From the NCBI RefSeq assembly GCF_000744705.1, contig NZ_JQML01000001.1, forward strand, positions 4,784,017 to 4,848,016: DNA of 64,000 bases, given 5' to 3'. Positions within the stretch are counted from its first letter, which is position 1. Every line of letters begins with the position of its first letter. Shown piece after piece: positions 35,396-43,772 of the stretch. The notes below the pieces were generated by a model that made no database searches, had not been told where the DNA came from, and saw only the letters and a program-made list of their open reading frames with translations. The translations under genes and the position numbers were made by a program. Source of the stretch: Streptacidiphilus albus JL83. Its GTDB lineage: Bacteria > Actinomycetota > Actinomycetes > Streptomycetales > Streptomycetaceae.

Positions 35396-38050
35396 TCAGC
35401 CTCCTGGGTTGGAGTCCTGGTTGTTGCTGTGGCCCCAGGACAGTGAGGAGGAGTCCGTCGAGCTCGGGGTTGCACTTGTGCTCGCCGGAGGCGTGCACCC
35501 GGTCAGGAACTGCTGCGCCGGCGTGCAGGGCGGGGCGCTGGTGTCCGAGGGCGACGGGTTGGCCGAGATGGACGGGGTCAACGAGGGCGACGGCGGCGCG
35601 GAGTGCGACGCGGGCGCGGAGACCGGGGCGCTGGCGCTGGGGGTCGTGCTGGCGCTCGGCGAGGCCGACACACCGGGCTCGTTCTGCACCGTGCCGTAGT
35701 TCGGGTCGCTCGGCAGCGAGACCGGGTTGCTCCCCGCCAGCGCGGCCTTCATGTAGGCCACCCAGATCTCCGTCGGGAAGTCGGCGCCGTAGACGTTCTG
35801 CATGCCGTCCAGGCCGATCAGCGGCTCGAAGGTGTAGGTCTTCGGGTTCTGGTCGAACAGGGCGATCGCGGTGGAGAGCGTCTTGGTGAAGCCGACGAAC
35901 CAGGCCGACTTGTAGGAGTCGGTGGTACCGGTCTTACCGGCCACGTCCCAGCCCAGCGCCCCGGCCCGGGAACCGGTACCGCTGGAGGCGGTCACCGCCT
36001 TGAGCGCGGTCAGCACCGAGTTCGCCACCTGCGGGCTGAACGCGTACTTGGCCTTGCTCTTCAGGGAGACCGTCTGCCCGTTGAAGGTGTAGTGGTCCAC
36101 CTCGTAGGGGTCGTACTCGACGCCGGAGTTGGCGAAGGTCGCGTAGGCGGCCGCCATCCGGATCGGCCCGGGGGTCGAGGTGCCCAGGGCGAAGGACGGG
36201 GTCAGCGCACCCCAGTCGGTGCTCGGGCTGAGCCCGGCCTGGAGCGCGGCCTGCTGGACCTGCTTCATGCCCACGTTCATGCCGAGCTGGACGTAGACGG
36301 TGTTCACCGACTGCGCCATGGCCGTCTTCAGGTTGATCGGCCCGTAGTGGGTGTCGTCGTCGTTGGGCTGGACCCAGTCCTTGCCGTTGGGCTGGAGCCA
36401 GGGGGTCCCGTTCGGATTGAGGATCACCCGGTTGTTGTCGCCGTTGTAGAGCGAGTTCAGCGAGACCGGGGTCCCTGGCGCGGTGGTGCTGCCGTTCGCC
36501 GGCTGGACGCCGTACTCCAGCGCCGCCGCCAGCACGAAGGCCTTGAAGGTCGAGCCGACCAGGATGCCTGGGTTGTCGGCGTCGTCGGTCGCCTGCTGCA
36601 TGTAGTCGGGTCCGCCGTAGATGGCGGTGACCGCGCCGTTGCCGGGCACCACCGAGGCGCCGCCGACATGGAGCCAGGCGTTGACCGGATAGGTCTTCAT
36701 GTAGTCGGGACTGGTGGTGTCCGAGGTGTTCTGGACCGTGTCCTTGAGCTTGGGCTTGACGACGCTCAGCAGCTGGCTGTTGACGGCCGACTTCATCGCG
36801 TCAATGTCCTTCTTCACGAAGGTCGTGGTGATCGCGTAGCCGCCGTTGTCGAGCTGCTGCTGGGTCACTCCGGCGCGCAGCAGGTTGTTGTTGGCGAGGG
36901 TGACCAGGTAGCCGATGTAGCCGCTGTCGCTCGGGTCGCTGGAGGGCTTCTGCGGCATCGGGAAGCCGGCCGCGAGCAGCGACTGCGCCTGGGCCACGGG
37001 GATGAACTTGTCGTCACCCATCCGCTGGATCACGTAGGTCCAACGGGCCTTGGCGTTGGCCAGGATGGTCGGGTCGGGCGTGGTTCCGCCGGAGGTGTAG
37101 GGGTCGTACAGGCTCGGTCCGTTGACCAGCGCGGTCAGGAAGGCGCCCTGGCTGATGCTGAGCTTGTCGACGCTGACGCCGTAGTAGGTCTCGGCGGCCG
37201 CGTCTATCCCGTAGGCGCCGCGACCGAAGTAGCTGGTGTTGAGGTAGCCGTCGAGGATGGTCGACTTGGAGGTGGTGGTGCCGACCTTGATCGACATCAG
37301 GATTTCCTGGAACTTGCGGCCGACCGTCTGGCTCTGGCTCAGCCGGGTGTTCTTGATCCACTGCTGGGTGATGGTCGAGCCCGACTGCACCTCCCCGCCC
37401 TGGGCCATGTGGTAGATGGCGCGCAGGATGCCCTGCGGGTCGACCCCGGAGTCGGTCCAGAAGCTGGCGTTCTCGGCGGCCAGGAAGTCGTTCTGCACCT
37501 GGACCGGGACCTGCGTCAGCGGCACGTTCTGCCGGTAGTAGGCACCGCGTCGGGCCATCTCCGTGCCGTCGGCCCAGTAGTAGGTGTTGCTCTGCATCGC
37601 GGTGATCGCGTTGGGGCTGGGCACCGTCGTCTTCGCGTAGGCGTAGCCGATCAGGCCGACCACGCTCGCGGTGACCAGGAGGAAGCCGCTGAGGATCTGC
37701 TTCCACGAGGGCAGCCAGCGCCACACCCCGCGCTTGCCCCAGCGGGGATAGTCCAGGAAGCGCTTCGGCCTGGGGCCGCTGGGACCGCGTCCGCCGTCGG
37801 CAGAGCCGTTGGCGGTCCGGGTGCCGCCGCGCTTGCCCTTGGACTGGGCGGCCTTGCGCATCTCGGCGCGGGTCAGCCGGGGCTCGGCCGAAGGCGCGGG
37901 ACCCTGCGGACGCGCGGTCCGCCGCTGGCCGGGGGGGCCACCCGGTGACTGCGATCCGCTGGGCGCCGCACGCCTGCCGCCCTGGGGCTCTCCCCCGCCG
38001 GCGGGGGAGTCGCCCCGACCCGACTGCTGCTTTCGCCGATGTTCGCTCAT
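35396..38050 (-). CDS. class A penicillin-binding protein (transglycosylase/transpeptidase)
   Basis: The protein has 884 residues. A basic, Gln/Gly-rich cytoplasmic tail (about 120 residues) precedes one membrane helix (QILSGFLLVTASVVGLIGYA). The GT51 transglycosylase domain has FLAAENASFW and GSTITQQWIKN. The transpeptidase domain has STFK (Ser500), SVN in AMAQSVNTVYV, and KTGTT (about 706). A Ser/Pro/Ala-rich tail of about 90 residues ends it. It polymerises and cross-links peptidoglycan outside the membrane and corresponds to mycobacterial PonA1. The start is ATG 38050 with GAGGAGC upstream. Confidence 0.95.
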   Translation of the reverse strand: MSEHRRKQQSGRGDSPAGGGEPQGGRRAAPSGSQSPGGPPGQRRTARPQGPAPSAEPRLTRAEMRKAAQSKGKRGGTRTANGSADGGRGPSGPRPKRFLDYPRWGKRGVWRWLPSWKQILSGFLLVTASVVGLIGYAYAKTTVPSPNAITAMQSNTYYWADGTEMARRGAYYRQNVPLTQVPVQVQNDFLAAENASFWTDSGVDPQGILRAIYHMAQGGEVQSGSTITQQWIKNTRLSQSQTVGRKFQEILMSIKVGTTTSKSTILDGYLNTSYFGRGAYGIDAAAETYYGVSVDKLSISQGAFLTALVNGPSLYDPYTSGGTTPDPTILANAKARWTYVIQRMGDDKFIPVAQAQSLLAAGFPMPQKPSSDPSDSGYIGYLVTLANNNLLRAGVTQQQLDNGGYAITTTFVKKDIDAMKSAVNSQLLSVVKPKLKDTVQNTSDTTSPDYMKTYPVNAWLHVGGASVVPGNGAVTAIYGGPDYMQQATDDADNPGILVGSTFKAFVLAAALEYGVQPANGSTTAPGTPVSLNSLYNGDNNRVILNPNGTPWLQPNGKDWVQPNDDDTHYGPINLKTAMAQSVNTVYVQLGMNVGMKQVQQAALQAGLSPSTDWGALTPSFALGTSTPGPIRMAAAYATFANSGVEYDPYEVDHYTFNGQTVSLKSKAKYAFSPQVANSVLTALKAVTASSGTGSRAGALGWDVAGKTGTTDSYKSAWFVGFTKTLSTAIALFDQNPKTYTFEPLIGLDGMQNVYGADFPTEIWVAYMKAALAGSNPVSLPSDPNYGTVQNEPGVSASPSASTTPSASAPVSAPASHSAPPSPSLTPSISANPSPSDTSAPPCTPAQQFLTGCTPPASTSATPSSTDSSSLSWGHSNNQDSNPGG

Positions 38051-38478
38051 GCTTCCAGCTGCTCCTCGGACAGGCCCTCGGGCCTGAAGGCGGTGGTCCA
38101 CATTCGATCCGTGGCAGAACGAGTAGTTCCCGCACGGGTCCCCCGGGGCTCCGGCCGAAGCGGCCGTACTGCACCGAGGACGAGGACGCCCCACGCGTCA
38201 CTTCGGTTCCCGGCTTTCTGCATAGCCGACAGAGTACGCAGCGGGTGAGGGCAGCCAAACGGACTCTTCACTTCATTCAGGGCATATTGGCCGCAGATCC
38301 TTAGGAAAGCCACGACCAGCTGCCACCGACCGGCCCCCGGAAGCGGCCCGCGGCGGCGCTTGTGATCACATTCACCGGGTCGCCCCTTGCTCCTGGACCG
38401 GAGTCGGCATATCGTCTCGATGTATCGGACCGATACATCGAGACGGCATACACACCCGGCGAGAGGAGGCAGCACGGC
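38051..38478. promoter_or_regulatory. PBP/PadR divergent intergenic region
   Basis: This gap of about 430 bases holds both promoters and the 33-bp PadR-type palindrome at 38413-38445, plus a GAGAGGAGG ribosome site at 38461-38469. The stretch 38100-38400 shows no convincing gene. Confidence 0.5.
38413..38445. promoter_or_regulatory. 33-bp perfect palindrome, PadR operator
   Basis: Arms CGTCTCGATGTATCGG (38413-38428) and CCGATACATCGAGACG (38430-38445) are perfectly complementary around A38429. ATGT and ACAT sit symmetrically inside, as in known PadR-family operators. It is 33 bases upstream of the PadR start codon, which points to autorepression. Confidence 0.8.
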
Positions 38479-39180
38479 ATGAGCAGGCGCTCCGGCATTC
38501 TTGAGTTCGCCGTCCTCGGCCTGCTGCACGATTCCCCGATGCACGGCTACGAACTGCGCAAACGTCTCAACGTGCTGCTCGGTTCCTTCCGTGCCTTCTC
38601 GTACGGGACGCTCTACCCCTGTCTCAAGGGACTGGTGGCCCAGGGCTCCCTGGTCGAGGACAACACCGGTGAGGAGTACATCCCCGCCACCGCGCTCAAC
38701 GGCAAGCGATCCAAGATCGTCTACCGGCTGACCCCCGAGGGCAAGCAGCGCTTCGAAGAACTCCTCGCCGACTCGGGCCCCGACGCCTGGGAGGACGAGC
38801 ACTTCGGCGTCCACTTCGCCTTCTTCGGCCAGACCGACCGGGCCGTGCGGATGCGCGTCCTGGAGGGGCGCCGCAGTCGGCTCGAAGAGCGAATGGAGCG
38901 GATGCGCACCTCGCTCGCCCGCACCCGTGAACGTCTCGACGGCTACACCCTCGAACTCCAGCGACACGGCCTGGAATCGGTGGAACGGGAGGTCCGGTGG
39001 CTCAACGAGCTGATCGAGACCGAACGCGCCAACCGCACCAGCGCCCGCGGACCCGACATCGGACCGCCAGGCACCCCGCCTCCGGCAGGTGCCATCCCAC
39101 AGAACTCGGACGGCAGGACCCCGGCAGCAGCGCACTCCGCTGCGCCACCCGACCGCCCGGAGCGCTCCCAGGAGCGCTGA
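38479..39180 (+). CDS. PadR-family transcriptional regulator
   Basis: This 233-residue protein has an N-terminal PadR winged helix (ILEFAVLGLLHDSPMHGYEL, then FRAFSYGTLYPCLKGL), a wing region with VYRLTPEGKQRFEELL, and a C-terminal coiled-coil dimerisation helix. A Pro/Ala-rich tail of about 45 residues follows. ATG 38479 has GAGAGGAGG upstream. Mycobacteria have a PadR gene next to ino1 as well (Rv0047c-Rv0046c), so it may control ino1 (inference). Confidence 0.92.
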   Translation: MSRRSGILEFAVLGLLHDSPMHGYELRKRLNVLLGSFRAFSYGTLYPCLKGLVAQGSLVEDNTGEEYIPATALNGKRSKIVYRLTPEGKQRFEELLADSGPDAWEDEHFGVHFAFFGQTDRAVRMRVLEGRRSRLEERMERMRTSLARTRERLDGYTLELQRHGLESVEREVRWLNELIETERANRTSARGPDIGPPGTPPPAGAIPQNSDGRTPAAAHSAAPPDRPERSQER

Positions 39181-39325
39181 CCCCGCGCTGTCCACCGATG
39201 CCCCTCGTGAGATTCCTCTCCTGGGGGCGCGGACCGCGCATGCGGGCGGCAGGGGGACTGCCGGCACGTGTTTTGAATCATCGCAATGACCTTCTCCGAG
39301 ACCATCACAACAGGGAGCAGCCGGA

Positions 39326-40408
39326 ATGAGTTCGGTTCGCGTAGCAATCGTGGGTGTGGGCAACTGCGCCGCCTCGCTTGTCCAGGGCGTCGAGTACTAC
39401 AAGGACGCTGACCCGAAGAGCCGCGTGCCCGGCCTCATGCACGTGCAGTTCGGTGACTACCACGTCCGTGACGTGGAGTTCGTCGCTGCCTTCGACGTCG
39501 ACGCCAAGAAGGTCGGCCTCGACCTGGCCGACGCCATCGGCGCCAGCGAGAACAACACCATCAAGATCTGCGACGTGCCGCCGAGCGGCGTCACGGTGCA
39601 GCGTGGCCCGACGCTGGACGGCCTGGGCAAGTACTACCTGGAGACCATCGAGCAGTCCTCCGAGGAGCCGGTCGACGTCGTCTCCGTGCTCAAGGAGCGC
39701 CAGGTCGACGTCCTGGTCTGCTACCTGCCCGTCGGTTCCGAGCAGGCCGCGAAGTTCTACGCCCAGTGCGCCATCGACGCCAAGGTCGCCTTCGTGAACG
39801 CCCTCCCGGTGTTCATCGCCGGCACCAAGGAGTGGGCGGACAAGTTCACCGAGGCCGGCGTGCCGATCGTCGGTGACGACATCAAGTCCCAGGTCGGCGC
39901 GACCATCACGCACCGCGTGATGGCGAAGCTCTTCGAGGACCGCGGTGTCCTGCTGGAGCGCACCATGCAGCTGAACGTCGGCGGCAACATGGACTTCAAG
40001 AACATGCTGGAGCGCGACCGCCTGGAGTCGAAGAAGATCTCCAAGACGCAGGCCGTGACCTCGCAGATCGTGGACCGCGAGCTGGGCGCCCGCAACGTCC
40101 ACATCGGCCCCTCGGACTACGTGGCCTGGCTGGACGACCGCAAGTGGGCGTACGTGCGCCTTGAGGGCCGCGCCTTCGGCGACGTGCCGCTGAACCTGGA
40201 GTACAAGCTCGAGGTCTGGGACTCCCCGAACTCGGCCGGCGTGATCATCGACGCCGTGCGTGCCGCGAAGATCGCCAAGGACCGCGGCATCGGCGGCCCG
40301 ATCCTGTCCGCGTCGAGCTACCTGATGAAGAGCCCGCCGGTCCAGTACTTCGACGACGAGGCCCGCGACAACGTGGAGAAGTTCATCCGCGGCGAGGTCG
40401 AGCGCTGA
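39326..40408 (+). CDS. ino1: inositol-3-phosphate synthase
   Basis: This 360-residue enzyme converts glucose-6-phosphate to 1L-myo-inositol-1-phosphate using NAD as a catalytic cofactor. It supplies inositol for phosphatidylinositol and mycothiol. It is the short actinobacterial form, with the Rossmann motif [16 protein letters not shown], the active-site region [15 protein letters not shown], and the lysine-rich stretch around [20 protein letters not shown] precedes ATG 39326. It ends before a long palindromic hairpin containing parS. Confidence 0.95.
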   Translation: MSSVRVAIVGVGNCAASLVQGVEYYKDADPKSRVPGLMHVQFGDYHVRDVEFVAAFDVDAKKVGLDLADAIGASENNTIKICDVPPSGVTVQRGPTLDGLGKYYLETIEQSSEEPVDVVSVLKERQVDVLVCYLPVGSEQAAKFYAQCAIDAKVAFVNALPVFIAGTKEWADKFTEAGVPIVGDDIKSQVGATITHRVMAKLFEDRGVLLERTMQLNVGGNMDFKNMLERDRLESKKISKTQAVTSQIVDRELGARNVHIGPSDYVAWLDDRKWAYVRLEGRAFGDVPLNLEYKLEVWDSPNSAGVIIDAVRAAKIAKDRGIGGPILSASSYLMKSPPVQYFDDEARDNVEKFIRGEVER

Positions 40409-40468
40409 GCGCTCGGCACCGAGGTCTGAGCTGACATCCCGCCAGGGATGCCCGCCCCGCGCCCCTTG

Positions 40469-40522
40469 CCCGCGCCCTGTCCGTCGCTGTTTCACGTGAA
40501 ACAGCGACGGACAGGGCGCGGG
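40469..40522. terminator. 54-bp perfect palindrome downstream of ino1, centred on parS
   Basis: The 27-base arms 40469-40495 and 40496-40522 are perfectly complementary with no loop bases, and the centre is the parS core TTCACGTGAA. It lies 60 bases past the ino1 stop, so as RNA it would form a strong terminator hairpin and as DNA it carries a ParB site. Confidence 0.9.
40489..40502. promoter_or_regulatory. parS site 1
   Basis: Perfect GTTTCACGTGAAAC at the centre of the 54-bp palindrome. It is the parS site furthest from dnaA in this window. Confidence 0.92.
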
Positions 40523-40624
40523 TTCTGTCGTCCCCGGGGTCCGGCGCACGGCATTTGTCGCCACAGCCCCCCGGACGGCTGGTCCGGCGTAGGCATCCAC
40601 AGTCTGACGTGGGACTCTGAGAGG

Positions 40625-42034
40625 GTGTCGATCATTGGCGACCTCCTGCTCCCCCGGGGCCGCGGCGCGGCCCTCCTCGGGCTGTCCGGGTTCCGCCGCC
40701 TCCTCGGCACCCGGTTGCTCTCCCAGCTCTCCGACGGCGTGTTCCAGGTCTCGCTGGCCTCCTACGTCGTCTTCTCGCCGGAACGGCAGCCGACCCCGGG
40801 AGCCATCGCCTCCGCGTTCGCGGTCATGCTGCTCCCGTTCTGCCTCTTCGGCCCCTTCGCGGGCGTCCTGCTGGACCGCTGGCGGCGGCGCCAGATCCTG
40901 CTCTACGGCAATCTGATCCGACTGGTCCTGTGCACGGCGACCGCCGGGCTCGTCCTGTTGCAGGTGCCGACTCCGGTGTTCTTCGCCGCGGCCCTGCTGG
41001 TGACCGGCGTCAACCGGTTCATCCTGGCCGGGCTCTCCGCCGCGCTCCCCCAGGTGGTGCCGGACGACCTGCTGGTGGGCGCCAACGCCCTCGCCCCGAC
41101 CATGGGCACCATCGCCGGCACCGTGGGCGGCAGCGCCGCCTTCATCGTCCGACTGGTGCTCCCCGCCGGCACCGAGGCCAACGCGGTCCTGCTGCTGCTG
41201 GCCGGGATCGGCTACGGCAGCGCCTCGCTCGCGGCCGCCACCATGTCCCGCGACCTGCTGGGTCCCGTGCACGGGGCGAAGGCCCCGCAGCCGTTGCGCC
41301 AGGTCGTCGTGGAGACGGCCCAGGGGCTGCTGGCGGGCGTGCGGGAACTCGTCCACAACTGCCGCCCTGCCGCCTTCGCCCTGGCCGCGGTCACGGTCTC
41401 GCGGTTCTGCTACGGACTGCTGCTGGTCCTGCTGCTCATGCTCTGCCGGAACACCTTCGCCTCCCCCGACAACCAGAGCGCCGGCATCCGCTGGCTGGGC
41501 ACCGCGCTGGCGGCCTCGGCCGTGGGCTACTTCGCCGCGGCGGTGGTGACCCCCTGGGCGACCCGGCGGGTGGGCGTCGGCGGGTGGCTGGTCCTCTGCT
41601 CGGTCCTGGCCGCGGTGCTGACCCCGGCCCTGGGACTGTTCTTCACCCCCGTCCCGATCATCACCGCGGCCTGCCTGCTGGGCCTGGTCGCCCAGGGGGC
41701 CAAGATCAGCACCGACACCATCGTCCAGACCTCGGTGGGGGACGCCTACCGGGGACGGGTCTTCTCGGTGTACGACGTCCTCTTCAACGGGGCGCTGGTG
41801 GCCGCCGCCGCGGTGGCGGCGGCGCTGATGCCGACCAGCGGCCGCTCGATCACCGTCATCCTGGTCTCGTCCGCGCTCTACGCGGCGACGGCACTGGGCT
41901 TCGGGCTGACGCTGCGCGAAGGCCCGCCGGCGGCCCGCCGCCCCGACGGCCTCCCCACCGACGGCCTCCCCACCGACGCCGAAGCCCGCTCCGAGGCCGG
42001 CACCGCGTCCGCCACCCCCTCCGCCCCGGCCTGA
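40625..42034 (+). CDS. MFS transporter
   Basis: This protein of about 469 residues has eleven to twelve hydrophobic segments. It resembles the MFS group of macrolide-type exporters (SQLSDGVFQVSLASYVVF, then the loop LLDRWRRRQILLYGN). The C-terminal 40 residues are polar and repeat the phrase DGLPT. The start was set at GTG 40625, just before the first hydrophobic region, with GAGAGG directly upstream; the spacing is unusually short. It is convergent with the CCA-adding enzyme gene. The substrate is unknown. Confidence 0.8.
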   Translation: MSIIGDLLLPRGRGAALLGLSGFRRLLGTRLLSQLSDGVFQVSLASYVVFSPERQPTPGAIASAFAVMLLPFCLFGPFAGVLLDRWRRRQILLYGNLIRLVLCTATAGLVLLQVPTPVFFAAALLVTGVNRFILAGLSAALPQVVPDDLLVGANALAPTMGTIAGTVGGSAAFIVRLVLPAGTEANAVLLLLAGIGYGSASLAAATMSRDLLGPVHGAKAPQPLRQVVVETAQGLLAGVRELVHNCRPAAFALAAVTVSRFCYGLLLVLLLMLCRNTFASPDNQSAGIRWLGTALAASAVGYFAAAVVTPWATRRVGVGGWLVLCSVLAAVLTPALGLFFTPVPIITAACLLGLVAQGAKISTDTIVQTSVGDAYRGRVFSVYDVLFNGALVAAAAVAAALMPTSGRSITVILVSSALYAATALGFGLTLREGPPAARRPDGLPTDGLPTDAEARSEAGTASATPSAPA

Positions 42035-42040
42035 CCCTGC

Positions 42041-43555
42041 CTACCCCCGCGCAGCCCACCACTCCAGCAGCGCGGCCGTCGCCCGCTCCCGGTCCATCGG
42101 GCCGTTCTCCAACCGCAGCTCCAGCAGGAACCGGTAGGCCTCGCCGACCTCGCGGCTCGGCTTCAGCCCGAGGATCGCCATGATCTCCTCGCCGTCCAGG
42201 TCCGGACGGATCGAGTCCAGCTCCTCCTGCTCCTGGAGCTGCGCGATCCGCTCCTCCAGGCCGTCGTAGGCGCGCGAGAGGGCTGCGGCCTTCTTCTTGT
42301 TCCGGGTGGTGCAGTCCGAGCGGGTCAGCTTGTGCAGCCGGGACAGCAGCGGACCGGCGTCGCGGACATAGCGGCGCACCGCCGAGTCGGTCCACTCGCC
42401 GGTGCCGTAGCCGTGGAACCGCAGATGCAGCTCCACCAGCCGCGACACGTCGGCGATGATGTCGTTGGAGTACTTCAGCTCCCGCAGCCGCTTCTTGGCC
42501 AGCTTCGCCCCCACCAGTTCGTGGTGGTGGAAGGAGACCCCGCCGCCGTCCTCGAAGCGCCGGGTGCGGGGCTTGCCGATGTCGTGGAGCAGCGCCGCGA
42601 GCCGCAGCACCAGGTCGGGGCCGTCCTCCTCCAGGTCGACGGCCTGTTCCAGGACGGTCAGCGAGTGCTCGTAGACGTCCTTGTGCCGGTGGTGCTCGTC
42701 GCGCTCCAGCCGCAGGGCCGGCAGCTCGGGCAGTACCCGGGCGGCGATCCCGGTCTCGACGAGCAGCAGCAGGCCCTGGCGCGGGTGGTCCGACAGCAGC
42801 AGCTTGTTGAGCTCGGCCTGGACCCGCTCGGCGGACACGATGTCGATGCGCTCGGCCATCTCCGTCATCGCGGTGACCACCTCGGGCGCCACCGTGAAGT
42901 CCAACTGGGCGGAGAAGCGGGCGGCCCGCATCATCCGCAGCGGGTCGTCGGAGAAGGACGCCTCGGGGGTGCCCGGGGTGCGCAGCACCTTCGCGGCCAG
43001 GTCGGCCAGGCCGTGGTGGGGGTCGATGAAGACGACCTCGGGCAGGGCCACGGCCATCGCGTTGACGGTGAAGTCGCGGCGAACCAGGTCCTCCTCGATG
43101 GAGTCGCCGTAGGAGACCTCGGGCTTGCGCGAGTCGCGGTCGTAGGCCTCGGAGCGGTAGGTGGTGATCTCGATCTGGAAGTCGCGGATCTCGCCACCGG
43201 CCACCGGTCGGGCCTTCTTCCGCGCCCCGACGGTGCCGAAGGCGATGCCGACGTCCCAGATGGCGTCGGCCCAGGGCTTCAGCAGCCCGAGGATCTGCTC
43301 GGGCCGGGCGTCCGTGGTGAAGTCGAGGTCGTTGCCGAGTCGGCCCAGCAGCGCGTCCCGCACGGAGCCGCCGACCAGGGCGAGCCGGAACCCGGCGGCC
43401 TGGAAGCGCTGTCCGAGTTCGCCCGCGACCGGATAGGAATCCAGAATCTCGCTGACGGCGGTCGCCTGGGCGGCACTCAGGGATTCGTCGACGGAACCGC
43501 TGCGGGGGCGCCCGTCGTCGGGGCGGGCGGAGCTGGGATCATTGGCGTTCGGCAC
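42041..43555 (-). CDS. CCA tRNA nucleotidyltransferase
   Basis: This 504-residue enzyme adds or repairs the CCA end of tRNAs. It has the class II nucleotidyltransferase signature LVGGSVRDALLGR and NDLDFTT, RRDFTVNAMA, and DDPLRMMRAARFSAQL. An HD domain follows (RLAALLHDIGKPRT), as in actinobacterial PcnA/Cca proteins. The start was set at GTG 43555, giving a normal Asn/Ser-rich N-terminus; the ribosome site is weak. It corresponds to Rv3907c and is divergent from the DUF6049-like gene. Confidence 0.93.
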   Translation of the reverse strand: MPNANDPSSARPDDGRPRSGSVDESLSAAQATAVSEILDSYPVAGELGQRFQAAGFRLALVGGSVRDALLGRLGNDLDFTTDARPEQILGLLKPWADAIWDVGIAFGTVGARKKARPVAGGEIRDFQIEITTYRSEAYDRDSRKPEVSYGDSIEEDLVRRDFTVNAMAVALPEVVFIDPHHGLADLAAKVLRTPGTPEASFSDDPLRMMRAARFSAQLDFTVAPEVVTAMTEMAERIDIVSAERVQAELNKLLLSDHPRQGLLLLVETGIAARVLPELPALRLERDEHHRHKDVYEHSLTVLEQAVDLEEDGPDLVLRLAALLHDIGKPRTRRFEDGGGVSFHHHELVGAKLAKKRLRELKYSNDIIADVSRLVELHLRFHGYGTGEWTDSAVRRYVRDAGPLLSRLHKLTRSDCTTRNKKKAAALSRAYDGLEERIAQLQEQEELDSIRPDLDGEEIMAILGLKPSREVGEAYRFLLELRLENGPMDRERATAALLEWWAARG

Positions 43556-43772
43556 GACAGACAAGCCTACGTGGCGCGGAGCACCCCCCGCGCCCCGATA
43601 GCGTCTGGCGGTGTGACCGGCGACACGCGCGGACGGGGGGTCGCCCTTGCGTCCATCCGGGCGCGCCCGGCTGCATCCGCTCCCAGCCAACATCGTTACC
43701 ATGCCAGAGCGCACGTGCGGGGGGCAGAGCGCCGGAGTAGAGCACAGCGAAGTGCGGTCGGAAGCGGCGCAG

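Noticed and set aside
41348-41358. DnaA-box-like TCGTCCACA in the MFS gene
   Set aside because: A single one-mismatch match inside coding sequence, with no cluster, is expected by chance in this composition.
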